Positions 16,074-23,800 of a stretch of DNA of 32,448 nt are shown here, piece after piece. The stretch is from assembly GCF_002910905.1 (NCBI RefSeq), contig NZ_NEUE01000014.1, positions 1 through 32,448 on the forward strand, given 5' to 3'. The first letter of the stretch is position 1. Each line of letters opens with the position of its first letter. The stretch comes from Streptomyces sp. SM11. Its GTDB lineage: Bacteria > Actinomycetota > Actinomycetes > Streptomycetales > Streptomycetaceae. The notes beneath the pieces were generated by a model that was given only the letters and a program-made list of their open reading frames with translations, was not told the DNA's origin and ran no database searches. Both the position numbers and the translations under genes were made by a program.

Positions 16074-16730
16074 TCACGTGGATGGGGGAAGCGCGGAGGG
16101 AATGACGGGAGGCTTCGCGCACCCCATCTTTTCCGTGACTGATTGGGCGAACGCCCTCAGCAACTCCCACCGGAGCTCAGTTCCAAGGCTCTTCCCGACC
16201 ACCTCGAACTGGAGCGGCAGATCGGACGGCTGGGAGGCAATGGCTCCAGGTACCGCGCATACCGCAATCAACTGCGTTCGCGCTGGGGCAGGTTCCGGTG
16301 CCACGTATACCGATGCGTTCACCTGACGCCACGTCCGGCTGATCTCAGGGCTATCCATCATCCCCAGTGAGAGGACGGACCACTTCACCGTCGCATCGAC
16401 GGTGCCGCTGATCCGGTCCCCCTCGAACGCGTCCATTCGGCAACCGGTGTAGCGGGTATGAAGCAGATCCGACTCCTGCCACCGCTTCGCCTCCCGTACG
16501 AGACGATCCACCAGCACATCGGCCTGAGGTGTCCCACCCACCTCGACATCGCTGCCGCCCGTCGTCTTGACGGCCGCCTCCACGTTCTCGGCACCGAGCA
16601 ACGTCTTACACTGCCCCAGCTTCGGTGATTCCGCGCTTTCCTCACCCCCGGCACACCCCGAGAGAAGACCGCCGACGGCCAGACCCGCGATGGCCGTCAT
16701 CCGGGTCCCGTGGCGGCACAGCATCATCAC
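16074..16730 (-). CDS. Lipoprotein of unknown function
   Basis: This 218-residue protein has an N-terminal lipoprotein signal with lipobox LSGC and Cys26 as the lipid-bearing residue. The mature domain carries three further Cys positions (GQCKTLLG, TGCRMDAFEG, AVCAVPG) and ends with a Cys before a Pro-rich tail. No family is recognised. The GTG overlaps the stop of the 772-residue gene by four bases, with two in-frame ATG codons directly after it, so translation is coupled. This tight linkage suggests that the protein acts with the 772-residue product at the outer face of the membrane, for example as an anchor, chaperone or protective partner. Confidence 0.85.
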   Translation of the reverse strand: MMMLCRHGTRMTAIAGLAVGGLLSGCAGGEESAESPKLGQCKTLLGAENVEAAVKTTGGSDVEVGGTPQADVLVDRLVREAKRWQESDLLHTRYTGCRMDAFEGDRISGTVDATVKWSVLSLGMMDSPEISRTWRQVNASVYVAPEPAPARTQLIAVCAVPGAIASQPSDLPLQFEVVGKSLGTELRWELLRAFAQSVTEKMGCAKPPVIPSALPPST

Positions 16731-19045
16731 TTGACCCTCCCTTGATCACTGACCGCGGTCTTACCGTTCCCGTAATAGGTCTCGATGTCCAAGCCAAGCT
16801 TCCGCTTCTCGTCAGCCGACAGCCCGATCTCGTCCGCATAGTTCAGCAGGGGTGTAACAGCTCCGCGCTCCCCCTCAGCCTTGAACTTGTCAATCCCGGT
16901 CAGCGCTTCGTCATTGTTGTCGTACTCGCGCTGCTTCAGGTAATCCATCGTCTCACCGGCGTATCCGGTGTCAATTGCCGCGGTTGCGGTATCCATGACA
17001 AGGGGAACTGCTGTAGCGGCCACGACTCCCGCAGCGGGACCCAGGACCACTGCAGTGCCGACCCCCACCACAGTGCCTACACCGGAACTGACGCCGAATT
17101 TCCTCCACTCGGCTTCCTTTTCCATCTCCAGTATTTTGCCTTCTTCTTCACCCTTGAACTGCTGATGGATTCCCTCTATGCGCGCCTCGTCGAGGATTCC
17201 ATGCACCTTCGCCCCGCCGTATCCGAAGTGCAATCCGAGTTCCTGGCGCTCGGCCCCGAATGCCTTCAGCCCGCTCGCCTCGTACACCTGCTGCGCCGAC
17301 GACAACGTCCTCCAACCATCTTCGTCGGCTGCCACCACACCCATGAACCGGCGCGTCGCAGTTTCGCCGAAGTCGGTCCGCACGGAACCATCGCTACTGT
17401 TCGCGAACAGCTCGTCCCGCCCGAGTTCGTCACCCGCCGACCCGAAGTTGTACGTGGAATAGTTGAGGTCGTCGACGTACGCGGCCCCCATACGCCCCAA
17501 GCTGTCCTTCAGTGCTTCATGCCGACTCAGCAGGCCCGAATCCGAGCCGTAACTATCGATCACGTTCTTCATGATGCCGGCCGTCACGTCGTCGCGCTTA
17601 AGCGTGGGCGAGGGGTCGTCCCAGGCGTGCCCGGTAGTCGCCGCCTCCAGGGCCTTCCCAAGCGCATCAGGCAAGTACCCCATGGACCTTTTCATGTCAT
17701 CCCGATCGTGACCTGTTATGTCGTAGAACGGGTCGTAACCTTCGTTCTGGAAGAAGTCCAGGTAACCAGTGATTCTCCGCCCGTCCTTGCTCTCTCCGAG
17801 ATCAGCCTCACTCTTGTTCGGGGTGCCGTCCTCGTTGTACGCGGTGGGTTCGGCGGAGAAGAACTGTTTCGCGGCCTCCGGGCTGTGCCCCAGGGCTTCC
17901 ATCATGCTGTTCACCGGGTCGTAGCCGGAGCCGTTGACACCTGAGGGGTTCAACGGATTCTCCGACCCGCCGGGCAATCCCTTAGATCCGTAGAAGAAAT
18001 CATGGTCCTTCTGCCTCAACTGGACCACATGCTCGGCAATGGGGTTGAGGAACTTGGGGTCGTAGTTCCCGTATCGCATGATGCCGCCAAGCAGCTGGTA
18101 CCCGTACGGACCACTATTGTCGTACTTGGTCAGCGGGATGCGCTCCGTGCCCATTTTGCGGAGTTCCGAGCTCCACTCCGCGGAGAACGCCTTGTCATGG
18201 GAGGCGGTGGCCAGGTTGAGGCCCAGGTTCCTCTGGAGCTCCCGGACGTCCTTGAGCCGCGCCTCGTCAACCTTCATACCCTCGTGCGTATCCGTGGCGA
18301 GCTGCCCGAAGAAGGCAAGCGACTCCTCCGGGCCTAGCTTCTCGTAGAAGCCCTTGGCGAACTCTGGCGACTTGGCATTGTCACGCAAAAGCTCGTTGAG
18401 CGCCTGGAGTTGGACGTGCGTGAGATCGCGCCCCTTGCGCGCGAGGTCGGCGGCACGGGCGGCTTCCTCCTGGTCCAGGTTCTTGTACTTCGGACTGCTG
18501 AAATCCTTGGCTTCGCTGACGTTGGCCTCGAGCGCGTTCTTGAAGGCGACGTCGGTGTCGTTGCAGTTGTCGACGATCAGGTCGATCTTCTTCTGCCAAC
18601 TCTCGACGGCTTCATTCTGCTTGCGCAGCGCTTCGGGATAGTCGGGATCGTGCCGCACACCCGCGCCCTGCTCCTCCAGCGGCCTCCGCGGCGTGACCTT
18701 GCCCTTGGCATCCACATGGATGCCCGCCTCGCGCCCTTCGACGTCGCGGATGTTCACCAGGTCGTCCTTAGCCTTCTTGAACGCCTTGCGCGCGTCCTCC
18801 AGGACTAGCTTGACACCTCTGGCCTCTGCGACCGCGTCCATGAACTCCTTGGCGGTCTTGCCGATGAACCCTTTGGTGACGCCGGCATTCACGCCTTCCC
18901 ACTCGGCCTTGTCCGCCTTGACCTTCATGCCGTCATTGGCCACCTCGGCCAGGCGTTGCAGCTTGGTGACCATCTCCGACCAGTCGTCGACAGCCTCCTT
19001 AAGCTTGCCGAGCGGTGCGTCGATGATGTCCTCGTACTTCAGCAC
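16727..19045 (-). CDS. Large WXG-like helical protein with C-terminal membrane hairpin (type VII-associated candidate)
   Basis: The 772-residue protein starts with a helical region of ~100 residues similar in style to WXG/LXG N-termini (AVDDWSEMVTKLQRLAEVAN, then KAEWEGVNAG). A long middle region rich in Asp, Gly and Lys follows, with no domain I recognise. Residues about 653-691 are a Gly/Ala/Val-rich hydrophobic hairpin (VGTVVGVGTAVVLGPAAGVV) preceded by a charged helix and followed by ~80 polar residues. There is no Sec signal peptide. The GTG has GGGGGAG five nt upstream. A 144-residue helical gene sits 17 nt before it, and lipoprotein genes follow in overlap. Codon use is visibly richer in A/T than in neighbouring housekeeping genes. 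It may be an exported effector, but this is not shown by any catalytic motif. Confidence 0.85.
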   Translation of the reverse strand: MLKYEDIIDAPLGKLKEAVDDWSEMVTKLQRLAEVANDGMKVKADKAEWEGVNAGVTKGFIGKTAKEFMDAVAEARGVKLVLEDARKAFKKAKDDLVNIRDVEGREAGIHVDAKGKVTPRRPLEEQGAGVRHDPDYPEALRKQNEAVESWQKKIDLIVDNCNDTDVAFKNALEANVSEAKDFSSPKYKNLDQEEAARAADLARKGRDLTHVQLQALNELLRDNAKSPEFAKGFYEKLGPEESLAFFGQLATDTHEGMKVDEARLKDVRELQRNLGLNLATASHDKAFSAEWSSELRKMGTERIPLTKYDNSGPYGYQLLGGIMRYGNYDPKFLNPIAEHVVQLRQKDHDFFYGSKGLPGGSENPLNPSGVNGSGYDPVNSMMEALGHSPEAAKQFFSAEPTAYNEDGTPNKSEADLGESKDGRRITGYLDFFQNEGYDPFYDITGHDRDDMKRSMGYLPDALGKALEAATTGHAWDDPSPTLKRDDVTAGIMKNVIDSYGSDSGLLSRHEALKDSLGRMGAAYVDDLNYSTYNFGSAGDELGRDELFANSSDGSVRTDFGETATRRFMGVVAADEDGWRTLSSAQQVYEASGLKAFGAERQELGLHFGYGGAKVHGILDEARIEGIHQQFKGEEEGKILEMEKEAEWRKFGVSSGVGTVVGVGTAVVLGPAAGVVAATAVPLVMDTATAAIDTGYAGETMDYLKQREYDNNDEALTGIDKFKAEGERGAVTPLLNYADEIGLSADEKRKLGLDIETYYGNGKTAVSDQGRVK

Positions 19046-19062
19046 GCCAGCTCCCCCATGAC

Positions 19063-19497
19063 TTACTTCAGATACTCGTTGAGCTTCGACACACTGAGCA
19101 GGTCGCCGACGATCTGGGCGTCGTCCTTGTGGTGAGACGCCCTGGAGTAGTCGAGGTGGTTCGAGATCTGCGCGCAGGCGTCAAGGAGCGTCTTGAGGTG
19201 CGTCTGCCATCGGTCGTGGACCTTCAGCAGACCGGATCCACTCACGAAGTTGCCGTTGGTGAGCGCGATGGCCGCGTCGAAGGTCGCGGGCCGGGCATGG
19301 TCACCGTCCTTCGACAGCCGCGTGCGCAGCTCGTACGCGTCATGCCCGATCGCGCCCAGGTCGTCATCGTTGACGGCAAGGTCAGCCTGGGACGGGCCGT
19401 TCGAGCTTCTTGGTTCGGCAGATATGCCATTGAGGCGCATATCAACCCTTTGTGCCGATTCGGCTCGAAGCTCTGACCATTCTGCGTCGAACGTCAT
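19063..19497 (-). CDS. Small helical protein, probable partner of the 772-aa protein
   Basis: A 144-residue protein starting MTFDAEWSELRAESAQR, all-helical in appearance, with the pattern DDLGAIGHDAYELRTRLSKD followed by DACAQISNHLDYS. I recall proteins of this type next to WXG100-like and large helical proteins in Streptomyces genomes, without an assigned function. The ATG at 19497 has GGAGG four nt upstream. An extension to 19548 has no such site. It lies 17 nt before the 772-residue gene, and the two could form a co-secreted pair as small WXG-type partners do in type VII systems. Confidence 0.85.
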   Translation of the reverse strand: MTFDAEWSELRAESAQRVDMRLNGISAEPRSSNGPSQADLAVNDDDLGAIGHDAYELRTRLSKDGDHARPATFDAAIALTNGNFVSGSGLLKVHDRWQTHLKTLLDACAQISNHLDYSRASHHKDDAQIVGDLLSVSKLNEYLK

Positions 19498-19744
19498 ATT
19501 CCCTCCTGCGGTCACTCGTGAAATCCGCCGAAACCTTGGCACTCTCACCCGACGAGGACACCCTTGCTAGCCGCCTAACATCCATCGGGCCGCCCGAACC
19601 ATGCGGCTTTCACACCTCGATCACACGGCAAGAGACGGCTCTGCTTCGCAACTTCCCCCGCCTCCCTGCGGACCCACCACTTCCGCCGCCTACGGCCCAC
19701 AAGGCGTTTCACCTTGCTCTCCAGGAAGAGTAGGCTGCGATACC

Positions 19745-19782
19745 TGCAGAATCTGCATTCATACAGAGAAACACTGTGTTTC
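19745..19782. repeat. Two adjacent perfect palindromes
   Basis: TGCAGAATCTGCA (19745-19757) and GAAACACTGTGTTTC (19768-19782) each have six- or seven-base arms around a single central base and are ten bases apart. They lie about 250 nt upstream of the ATG at 19497 in an A/T-richer stretch. They are candidate operators of the downstream minus-strand unit. Confidence 0.6.
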
Positions 19783-19919
19783 AGCCAAACAAATGGGGTC
19801 AAATTCCGCCATCGCGCGCCCCCTGTGGAGCGGTGCGCAATATACGGCTTGTCGCACACTCAGCCGGTGGAGCCGGGGTTTTGGCCCGGTGGAGTTCCGT
19901 AGGGCGCACCGGAGTGGAG

Positions 19920-20105
19920 CGCTCGGCGGTGGCCCGAAGCTTCTCGAAGCGTCGGTAGCAGACGAGGCTGCAGGCCAGGGAGGTGAGGCGCCGTGGAGCC
20001 CTCGCCGAGAAGACGGTCAACCGGGCGCAGCGCGGGCACAGGTCGAGCGCGGTGTTGAGCACCTGAGTACCTGGCACATTGCCCGCAGATCCAGGCGCAG
20101 TCCAA
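19920..20105 (-). pseudogene. Frameshifted remnant of a small Cys-rich (zinc-ribbon-like) protein
   Basis: On the minus strand one frame reads LDCAWICGQCARYS from the TTG at 20105. The frame shifted by +1 reads QVLNTALDLCPRCARLTVFS, then LACSLVCYRRFEKLRA. Joined, they would give two CxxC pairs plus a further CxxxC, like a small zinc ribbon. No start with a ribosome site is visible and a stop lies just upstream of the first part. It is probably a decayed gene, but the case rests only on amino-acid pattern. Confidence 0.3.
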
Positions 20106-20266
20106 CTGCCCCGTCTATTCGTCCCCCGTCAGGCAATCAGGCCTGTCTCAACCTTCGTCCTGGCATGAAACGGCAGTGCGTTGCAGCCCCATGACGCCTG
20201 ACCTATCCAGCCAGTACCGCTTGTCTCACCACTTGACATCGCGCCGCGCGCAGAACTGGCGCACGT

Positions 20267-21631
20267 TCAGCCGACGGAGCCAGGGCCTCGGCCGGGAGGG
20301 GCTCCGTGGGGAACGTCGGGGTAAGGGTTGTTCGGCGGTGAGCCGTAGAGAGAGTGCGGCGGCTGCGGATGCTGTTGGTGCGGATACGGCTGTTGCTGGG
20401 GCGTCGGCGGAGCCTGCGTGGCAACAGCCTCTCGCCGACGGGAACGGAGCACTGCCGCAGTCGCGACGCCGCCCACCAGGACTGCCGCGCCGATCCCCAG
20501 GCCAAACCAGAAGACAGTGTTGCTACCCTCGTCCGCCGCCGCGACAGCCGGCTCCTCGCTCTGACCAGAACCGCCCCCAGCCTTGGACGGCTCCGGCGAG
20601 GGCGCCTCGGACGCCGCTGCGGCGAGATCCGGGAGGGGGTACACATCGGCGGGACCGGGGTCCCCTGGCGTCTTGAGCGCGATACGGGGACGAACGATTC
20701 CGTAGCCGATCCCGTCGGACCGCTTCTTGCCGCTTACCGGACCGCCTGCGGTGTTCAGCATGACCCGTAGAACCTGATGGTTCGTCCAGTCCGGATACTT
20801 GGACCAGATCAGGGCAGCGGAGGCGGAAGCGATCGCAGTCGCGTCACTTGTACCGCTGCTCTTGCACAGCCCGGTTTCCCTGGTACACGCGTGAATGATG
20901 TCCACGCCAGGCGCTGCGAGATCGACCTGCGGTCCGTACTGAGAAGACTCTGCCCTTCGAAGATCACTTCCGACAGATCCCACACCGACGACGCCCGGCG
21001 TTCCGGACGGATACTCAACAGCATTGCCGGTGTCAGCAGAATTTCCTACAGAAGCGAAAACGAGAGCGCCATTATTTACGGCATACCGGACAGCCGAACT
21101 GAGCTCGCTAGATCCGGACAAGGCTCCTTGAGAAATGTTGACAACTTTGGCACCGCTGTCCACTGCAAAGCGAATCCCTTTAGAAGCGTCCTCACTGAAA
21201 TTCTTGCTACCAGCGGCACCGTTAACCTTGCCGTCATCGTCCCTCAGCCGGATGGGCATGATCTTCGATCCGGGAGCCAGACCAACAGCGCCATCACCCC
21301 CTCTGGATCTACCGGTGCCCGCGATGATCCCAGCCATGGACGTGCCATGGGAGCGGTGGTCGGCCCGCTCATCGCCGGGAGATCCTGGCGCCAAGTCCAG
21401 CCCCTTTAGAACCTGCCCTCGAAGGTCCGGGTGATCAGCGTCAACGCCGGAGTCGATCACCGCAACGACCACTCCCTCACCAGTGCTCGTTGCCCACATC
21501 TGGTCTGCCTTCATGACATCCAGATGCCACTGATCTGAGCGCACGGATCCTGCAGAAGCAGGGGAGGCTACAGCTATCAGCAGACCGAGAACGGCAGCCC
21601 CTACGGCGGTGCGACTAATAATGGCAAGCAT
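20267..21631 (-). CDS. Mycosin-like subtilisin-family (S8) membrane serine protease
   Basis: The protein has 454 residues. A signal peptide (about 1-27, ending ASA) is followed by the S8 domain with Asp60 (AVIDSGVD), His95 (RSHGTSMAG), oxyanion Asn197 (VGNSAD) and Ser262 (GTSDATAIAS). Two Cys, 249 and 256, flank a loop before the Ser motif. A Pro/Ser-rich linker leads to a transmembrane helix (about 373-395) and then a cytoplasmic Pro/Gln-rich tail. This layout matches MycP mycosins, which are membrane-anchored proteases required by type VII secretion systems. No core Ecc genes are in the window. It lies 23 nt downstream of the PPE-like gene in the same unit. Confidence 0.93.
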   Translation of the reverse strand: MLAIISRTAVGAAVLGLLIAVASPASAGSVRSDQWHLDVMKADQMWATSTGEGVVVAVIDSGVDADHPDLRGQVLKGLDLAPGSPGDERADHRSHGTSMAGIIAGTGRSRGGDGAVGLAPGSKIMPIRLRDDDGKVNGAAGSKNFSEDASKGIRFAVDSGAKVVNISQGALSGSSELSSAVRYAVNNGALVFASVGNSADTGNAVEYPSGTPGVVGVGSVGSDLRRAESSQYGPQVDLAAPGVDIIHACTRETGLCKSSGTSDATAIASASAALIWSKYPDWTNHQVLRVMLNTAGGPVSGKKRSDGIGYGIVRPRIALKTPGDPGPADVYPLPDLAAAASEAPSPEPSKAGGGSGQSEEPAVAAADEGSNTVFWFGLGIGAAVLVGGVATAAVLRSRRREAVATQAPPTPQQQPYPHQQHPQPPHSLYGSPPNNPYPDVPHGAPPGRGPGSVG

Positions 21632-21654
21632 GGGTCACCCACGACGCTTTCTAC

Positions 21655-23082
21655 TCAGTCGATAACTGGAGGGGTAACGCGCCGCCCGCCCTGCTGCCAG
21701 GTCTCTTCATCTTCCGTAAGGTAGTCAGGTCGCCGCTGACCATTCTCGTTGCGTCGAGTGGCAGCCTTGGGCTGAGCCGCCTGGGCGCCTGCACGCCCCA
21801 TAGACCCGCCGTTGCGGTCGCCTCCGGACTGGGGCCTGACCAATCCAGTGCCTCCAGGAGTGAACGGACGCGCGCCTCCGGTTGCGGATTGGTGACCACG
21901 GCCGCCAACAACACCCGCTTCGCTGGCCAAGCGCCGGCCCCCGACAATCCCGTTTTGCGCGCCACCACCAGCTCCCGAACCCGACCCGTGCGCCATAGGA
22001 GCTCGAGCTGCAGCAGAACCTTCGCCTCCGACTACCGTCCCACGCGGCAACCCTGGGACTTGGCCAGTGGTCTGCGGGACAGGGCGGCCTCCGACAATCC
22101 CGTTGCTGTGCGGCGTTCGGCCACCGGAGCGGCCAGATACACCTCCTGTCGTCGTCGGCAGTGCTGGCGAACGGACCAAACCCGGCGACTTCCTTCCCAT
22201 GTCCGACGAGGTTCGAGAAAGGGGACCCTGTCCTGTCACAGGCGGCCCTCCTCCTGAAATCGGCGGAAGCACCACATCGTTCCGCGCACCATTTGGCGGG
22301 GCAACAGTAGCGGAAGCCTGCGCCAACGGGGTGTCCGGCAACACCGCAGTGCCATCGATTCGCATATTCACAGGCTCGGATACGACAGGAGGAAGAGCTG
22401 TGGGCAGGACTGTCGAGCCCACCGGCTTCACCGAGTCACTAGACAGAGCATCCTGCCCGAGTGGCTTGGCATCAATTGACCGGTAATCCGGCACGCTCCC
22501 TGACGGACGCGTCACGCCGCCATACTCCGAATCCGAACCCGTACGGTCCGTGGCATCCGGCGCAATGCCCTGCGGCGGAGGCGGAAACGTCGGCCGCTCC
22601 AGCTTGTTGAGCTGGGCCACCGAATGCGTGTACGCCTGGGAGAGCTTCCGCATCTCCGCCGCCGCAGCCTCCCGCTCCCCGTTCAGCTTCCGGATCAACT
22701 CCGCGGAATCCGGGTCGTTCCGTGCCGACTCCGCAGCCTTGAGGCTCGCCTCGGGGTCTCCCGTGGGGCGAGGAATCGCGGCCTTGGCCAGAGCGATCGC
22801 ATCGGCGGCCTCACCCAGGCGCTGCGACGCGCCCTGGCTGAACTCGCCCAGGCGCAGCGTGGAGTTGGCCAGATCCGCACTCCACGTGCGGAACGACTCG
22901 GCTCCGTCGCCCTCCCACTTCACAATCTGCGGACGGATCTTCAGCTCTTCGCCGATCTTCGAGATCTCTTTCGCCGCACTCGACAGGCGATCGGCCACGC
23001 CCTGGACAGCCGTGCTGTTGGCCTGGTCCAGCCACGCGATCATCTGCTTGTGCGACATGCTCTCAAACGATGTCGAACCCAT
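21655..23082 (-). CDS. PPE/WXG-like protein with Gly/Pro-rich repeats and C-terminal YxxxD motif
   Basis: The protein has 475 residues. A helical N-terminal domain of ~160 residues contains the WXG-type turn Trp56-Glu-Gly (VKWEGDGAESFRTW) and resembles PPE-like type VII substrates. A long disordered Gly/Pro/Ser region follows, with NGIVGG and VVGG repeats. The C-terminus is distinct again: DYLTEDEETW (Tyr454, Asp458) fits the YxxxD/E type VII export signal, and the chain ends VTPPVID. There is no Sec signal. The ATG has GGAG four nt upstream. It lies between the WXG-like gene and the mycosin gene, which supports a type VII role. Confidence 0.87.
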   Translation of the reverse strand: MGSTSFESMSHKQMIAWLDQANSTAVQGVADRLSSAAKEISKIGEELKIRPQIVKWEGDGAESFRTWSADLANSTLRLGEFSQGASQRLGEAADAIALAKAAIPRPTGDPEASLKAAESARNDPDSAELIRKLNGEREAAAAEMRKLSQAYTHSVAQLNKLERPTFPPPPQGIAPDATDRTGSDSEYGGVTRPSGSVPDYRSIDAKPLGQDALSSDSVKPVGSTVLPTALPPVVSEPVNMRIDGTAVLPDTPLAQASATVAPPNGARNDVVLPPISGGGPPVTGQGPLSRTSSDMGRKSPGLVRSPALPTTTGGVSGRSGGRTPHSNGIVGGRPVPQTTGQVPGLPRGTVVGGEGSAAARAPMAHGSGSGAGGGAQNGIVGGRRLASEAGVVGGRGHQSATGGARPFTPGGTGLVRPQSGGDRNGGSMGRAGAQAAQPKAATRRNENGQRRPDYLTEDEETWQQGGRRVTPPVID

Positions 23083-23130
23083 CTCACTCCCCCGTTCGTA
23101 CCGATGATCGCCGCATCGTCTCCACCGCCA

Positions 23131-23673
23131 TCAGGCACTCCCGGTCTCATCGGTCGGCGAAGCCTGGGGCGTGGGCGGCGTCTTGTCGCCGTTTCCGCTC
23201 TGCTTGTCCTCACCCGGAACCGGGTTGTACTCACCGGGATAGTGCTCCTCCACACCCGACTTGATCGCGAGCATCCGGGCGCGGATGTCCTGGTCCATGT
23301 TGTCGTAGCCCTTGTGCGACGCCAGGACCGCGATGCTCATGCCCTCGATGGAGTCCGAGAGCAGCTTCGACAAGGTCTCCAGTTCGCCGACGACCTTCTC
23401 GTACGAGGCGAACATGCCCTTCGCCTCCGGCCAGGCCACGTCGCCGAACTGGCTGTCCTTGATGGCGATCTCGCCCAGCTTCTTGGCATCCGCCGGCGAC
23501 GCCTTCAGGTCCACCAGGATCTCGTCGATGCGGTCACGGAACTTGGTGAAGGACTCCAGCTCGGTGTAAAGCTCACTGACCGTACTTTGCGCCGCGGCGA
23601 TGGCGCCCCCGATAAATCCCCCGAAGAGCCCCCCGGAGGAGCCGGCCCCGTCGGAGCCCTCTCCCGTCGCCAC
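23131..23673 (-). CDS. WXG100-like helical protein
   Basis: A 180-residue protein with a Gly-rich start (GLFGGFIGGAIAAAQS), a ~110-residue helical core (SELYTELESFTKFRDRIDEI to KVVGELETLSKLLSDSIEG) and a polar Pro/Thr/Ser tail. The core has the size and helical-hairpin look of WXG100/ESX-type proteins, but the WXG tripeptide is not obvious. The GTG has GGAGG five nt upstream. It is the first gene of the mycosin unit and could pair with the PPE-like product 48 nt downstream. The family assignment is tentative. Confidence 0.75.
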   Translation of the reverse strand: MATGEGSDGAGSSGGLFGGFIGGAIAAAQSTVSELYTELESFTKFRDRIDEILVDLKASPADAKKLGEIAIKDSQFGDVAWPEAKGMFASYEKVVGELETLSKLLSDSIEGMSIAVLASHKGYDNMDQDIRARMLAIKSGVEEHYPGEYNPVPGEDKQSGNGDKTPPTPQASPTDETGSA

Positions 23674-23712
23674 AACAACCTCCCCGTTGTCCTGCTGGCA
23701 CAGCTTGAAGGA

Positions 23713-23763
23713 TCACTGTAGTCAGCATCAGTGACAGCTCGCACCCTTTGGTTGCACGTGCAA
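23713..23763 (-). promoter_or_regulatory. Candidate operators upstream of the mycosin unit
   Basis: A 12-bp perfect palindrome TTGCACGTGCAA (23752-23763) and an inverted repeat TCACTG-N10-CAGTGA (23713-23718, 23729-23734) fill the gap before the GTG at 23673. A -10-like TACAGT lies within the second element on the minus strand. Neither is assigned to a known regulator. Confidence 0.45.
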
Positions 23764-23773
23764 TGCGCATCAC

Positions 23774-23790
23774 ACCGCCCCGGCGGCGGT
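23774..23790 (-). terminator. Small hairpin after the molybdopterin-subunit gene
   Basis: ACCGCC (23774-23779) and GGCGGT (23785-23790) form a six-bp stem with a five-base loop. It begins 11 nt past the stop codon at 23801. It is short, so termination may be only partial. Confidence 0.4.
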
Positions 23791-23800
23791 AACAAGCCAG

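Larger units (their letters stand above)
19498..20266. other. 769-bp gap with palindromes and a gene remnant
   Basis: No intact gene is convincing here on either strand. The region should contain the terminator of the mycosin unit and the promoter of the 144/772-residue unit, though no clear -35/-10 pair can be assigned. It holds two perfect palindromes (19745-19782) and an apparent zinc-finger protein remnant (19920-20105). Base composition is poorer in GC than the window average around 19740-19800. Confidence 0.6.

Noticed and set aside
16075..16077. GTG at 16077 as start of the second lipoprotein gene
   Set aside because: Its frame gives an Arg/His-rich N-terminus without a signal peptide, while the neighbouring frame encodes a clear lipoprotein signal.
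14422..23800. Integration by a mobile element at the tRNA gene
   Set aside because: The tRNA 3' end is not repeated at the other side of the accessory block by eye, and no integrase or transposase gene is present. An old, decayed event cannot be excluded.
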